Shown in pieces: positions 63,757-64,000 of a stretch of DNA of 64,000 nt. The notes below the pieces were generated by a model. That model was not told the origin of the DNA. It saw only the letters and a program-made list of their open reading frames with translations, and made no database searches. The stretch lies in the NCBI RefSeq assembly GCF_964065165.1, contig NZ_OZ061549.1:1-64000 (forward strand). Reading direction: 5' to 3'. Both the position numbers and the translations under genes were made by a program. Each line of letters starts with the position of its first letter. Position 1 is the first letter of the stretch. This DNA is from Levilactobacillus yonginensis. GTDB taxonomy: Bacteria > Bacillota > Bacilli > Lactobacillales > Lactobacillaceae.

Positions 63757-63954
63757 ATGCCGATGAAGCCACGACAGATGGTTAAACTGTTGAAAGAACA
63801 TGGCTTTATCGAGAAATCGCAGAATGGATCATCACATTTAAAACTCTACAACACCCAAAGCAATATTACTGTCATGGTACCGATTCATGCTAAGGAACTC
63901 GGAAAAGGGTTGAAGCGCGCGATTTTGAGAGAAGCAAATATAGAGAAACCATAG
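63757..63954 (+). CDS. hicA: HicA-family mRNA interferase toxin
   Basis: This 65-residue protein (MPMKPRQMVKLLKEHGFIEK...) is the double-stranded-RNA-binding-like HicA fold with catalytic His27 in NGSSHLKLY. It also has the closing KELGKGLKRAILREANI helix. HicA cleaves mRNA and is held by a HicB antitoxin, usually the next gene downstream, which would lie outside the window. GAGGTG precedes the ATG at 63757; the open frame upstream crosses the promoter. It has its own promoter and probably stays on in the lysogen. Confidence 0.85.
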   Translation: MPMKPRQMVKLLKEHGFIEKSQNGSSHLKLYNTQSNITVMVPIHAKELGKGLKRAILREANIEKP

Positions 63955-64000
63955 TGTTTCTTTATTGCGGCCAAAATGAGTGATCGTTTTGGTATACTCT

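Noticed and set aside
48122..64000. CRISPR array in the prophage repeats
   Set aside because: The repeats are three dispersed copies about 0.8-1.7 kb apart with genes between them, not regularly spaced.

Overview
The window is a Gram-positive, low-GC lactobacillus chromosome, most likely a Levilactobacillus close to L. brevis. The 16S rRNA reads like the L. brevis group, and the gene set fits a lactobacillus: WxL/lectin surface protein, CtsR-controlled clpE, ptsHI, lipoteichoic-acid genes, C69 dipeptidase and NADH oxidase. The species call rests on remembered 16S similarity and was not searched.

Region 1 (1-41.4 kb) is ordinary chromosome. It is rich in envelope functions: a GT2 bactoprenol-type glycosyltransferase, wecB, tagD with a neighbouring unknown gene and tagF (wall teichoic acid), lafA/lafB-like glycolipid synthases with a flippase-like protein, and ltaS (lipoteichoic acid). 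Housekeeping and regulatory genes lie between these: a DEAD-box helicase, usp, gntP, recX, prfC, clpE, ptsHI, a P-type ATPase, nox and pepD. Many intrinsic terminators and several promoters are readable. Several long intergenic stretches (2.2-2.5, 5.8-6.0, 25.9-26.1 kb) appear to share pieces of one degenerate dispersed repeat.

Region 2 (41.4-48.1 kb) is a complete rRNA operon with two strong promoters: 16S, tRNA-Ile, tRNA-Ala, 23S, 5S, followed by eleven tRNA genes (Asn, Ser, Glu, Val, Asp, Phe, Tyr, Trp, His, Cys, Leu).

Region 3 (48.1-64 kb) is the left half of a prophage that appears to sit at the 3' end of tRNA-Leu(CAA). Its order is: integrase; a leftward AT-rich lysogeny block of small membrane, secreted and unknown proteins; an ImmA-type peptidase with a CI-type repressor; a divergent Cro-like gene; many small early genes; a recombination/replication module (Gp157, ERF, SSB, DnaD-like organiser); an antirepressor; YopX; a LexA-like HTH; RusA; and the late regulator ArpU. 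Packaging and structural genes would lie beyond the window.

The least ordinary material is in the prophage. A 45-bp leader repeat occurs three times, each copy just upstream of a lysogeny gene. There is a tandem pair of small unknown paralogues. A set of tRNA-derived sequences includes one tRNA-like element that keeps acceptor, D and T arms but lacks the anticodon arm, next to an apparently intact tRNA-Met. Outside the prophage, the nox leader has an elaborate hairpin and palindrome architecture, and one protein with MucBP-like and SH3-like modules has no signal peptide. All function calls are from reading motifs; no database search was run.
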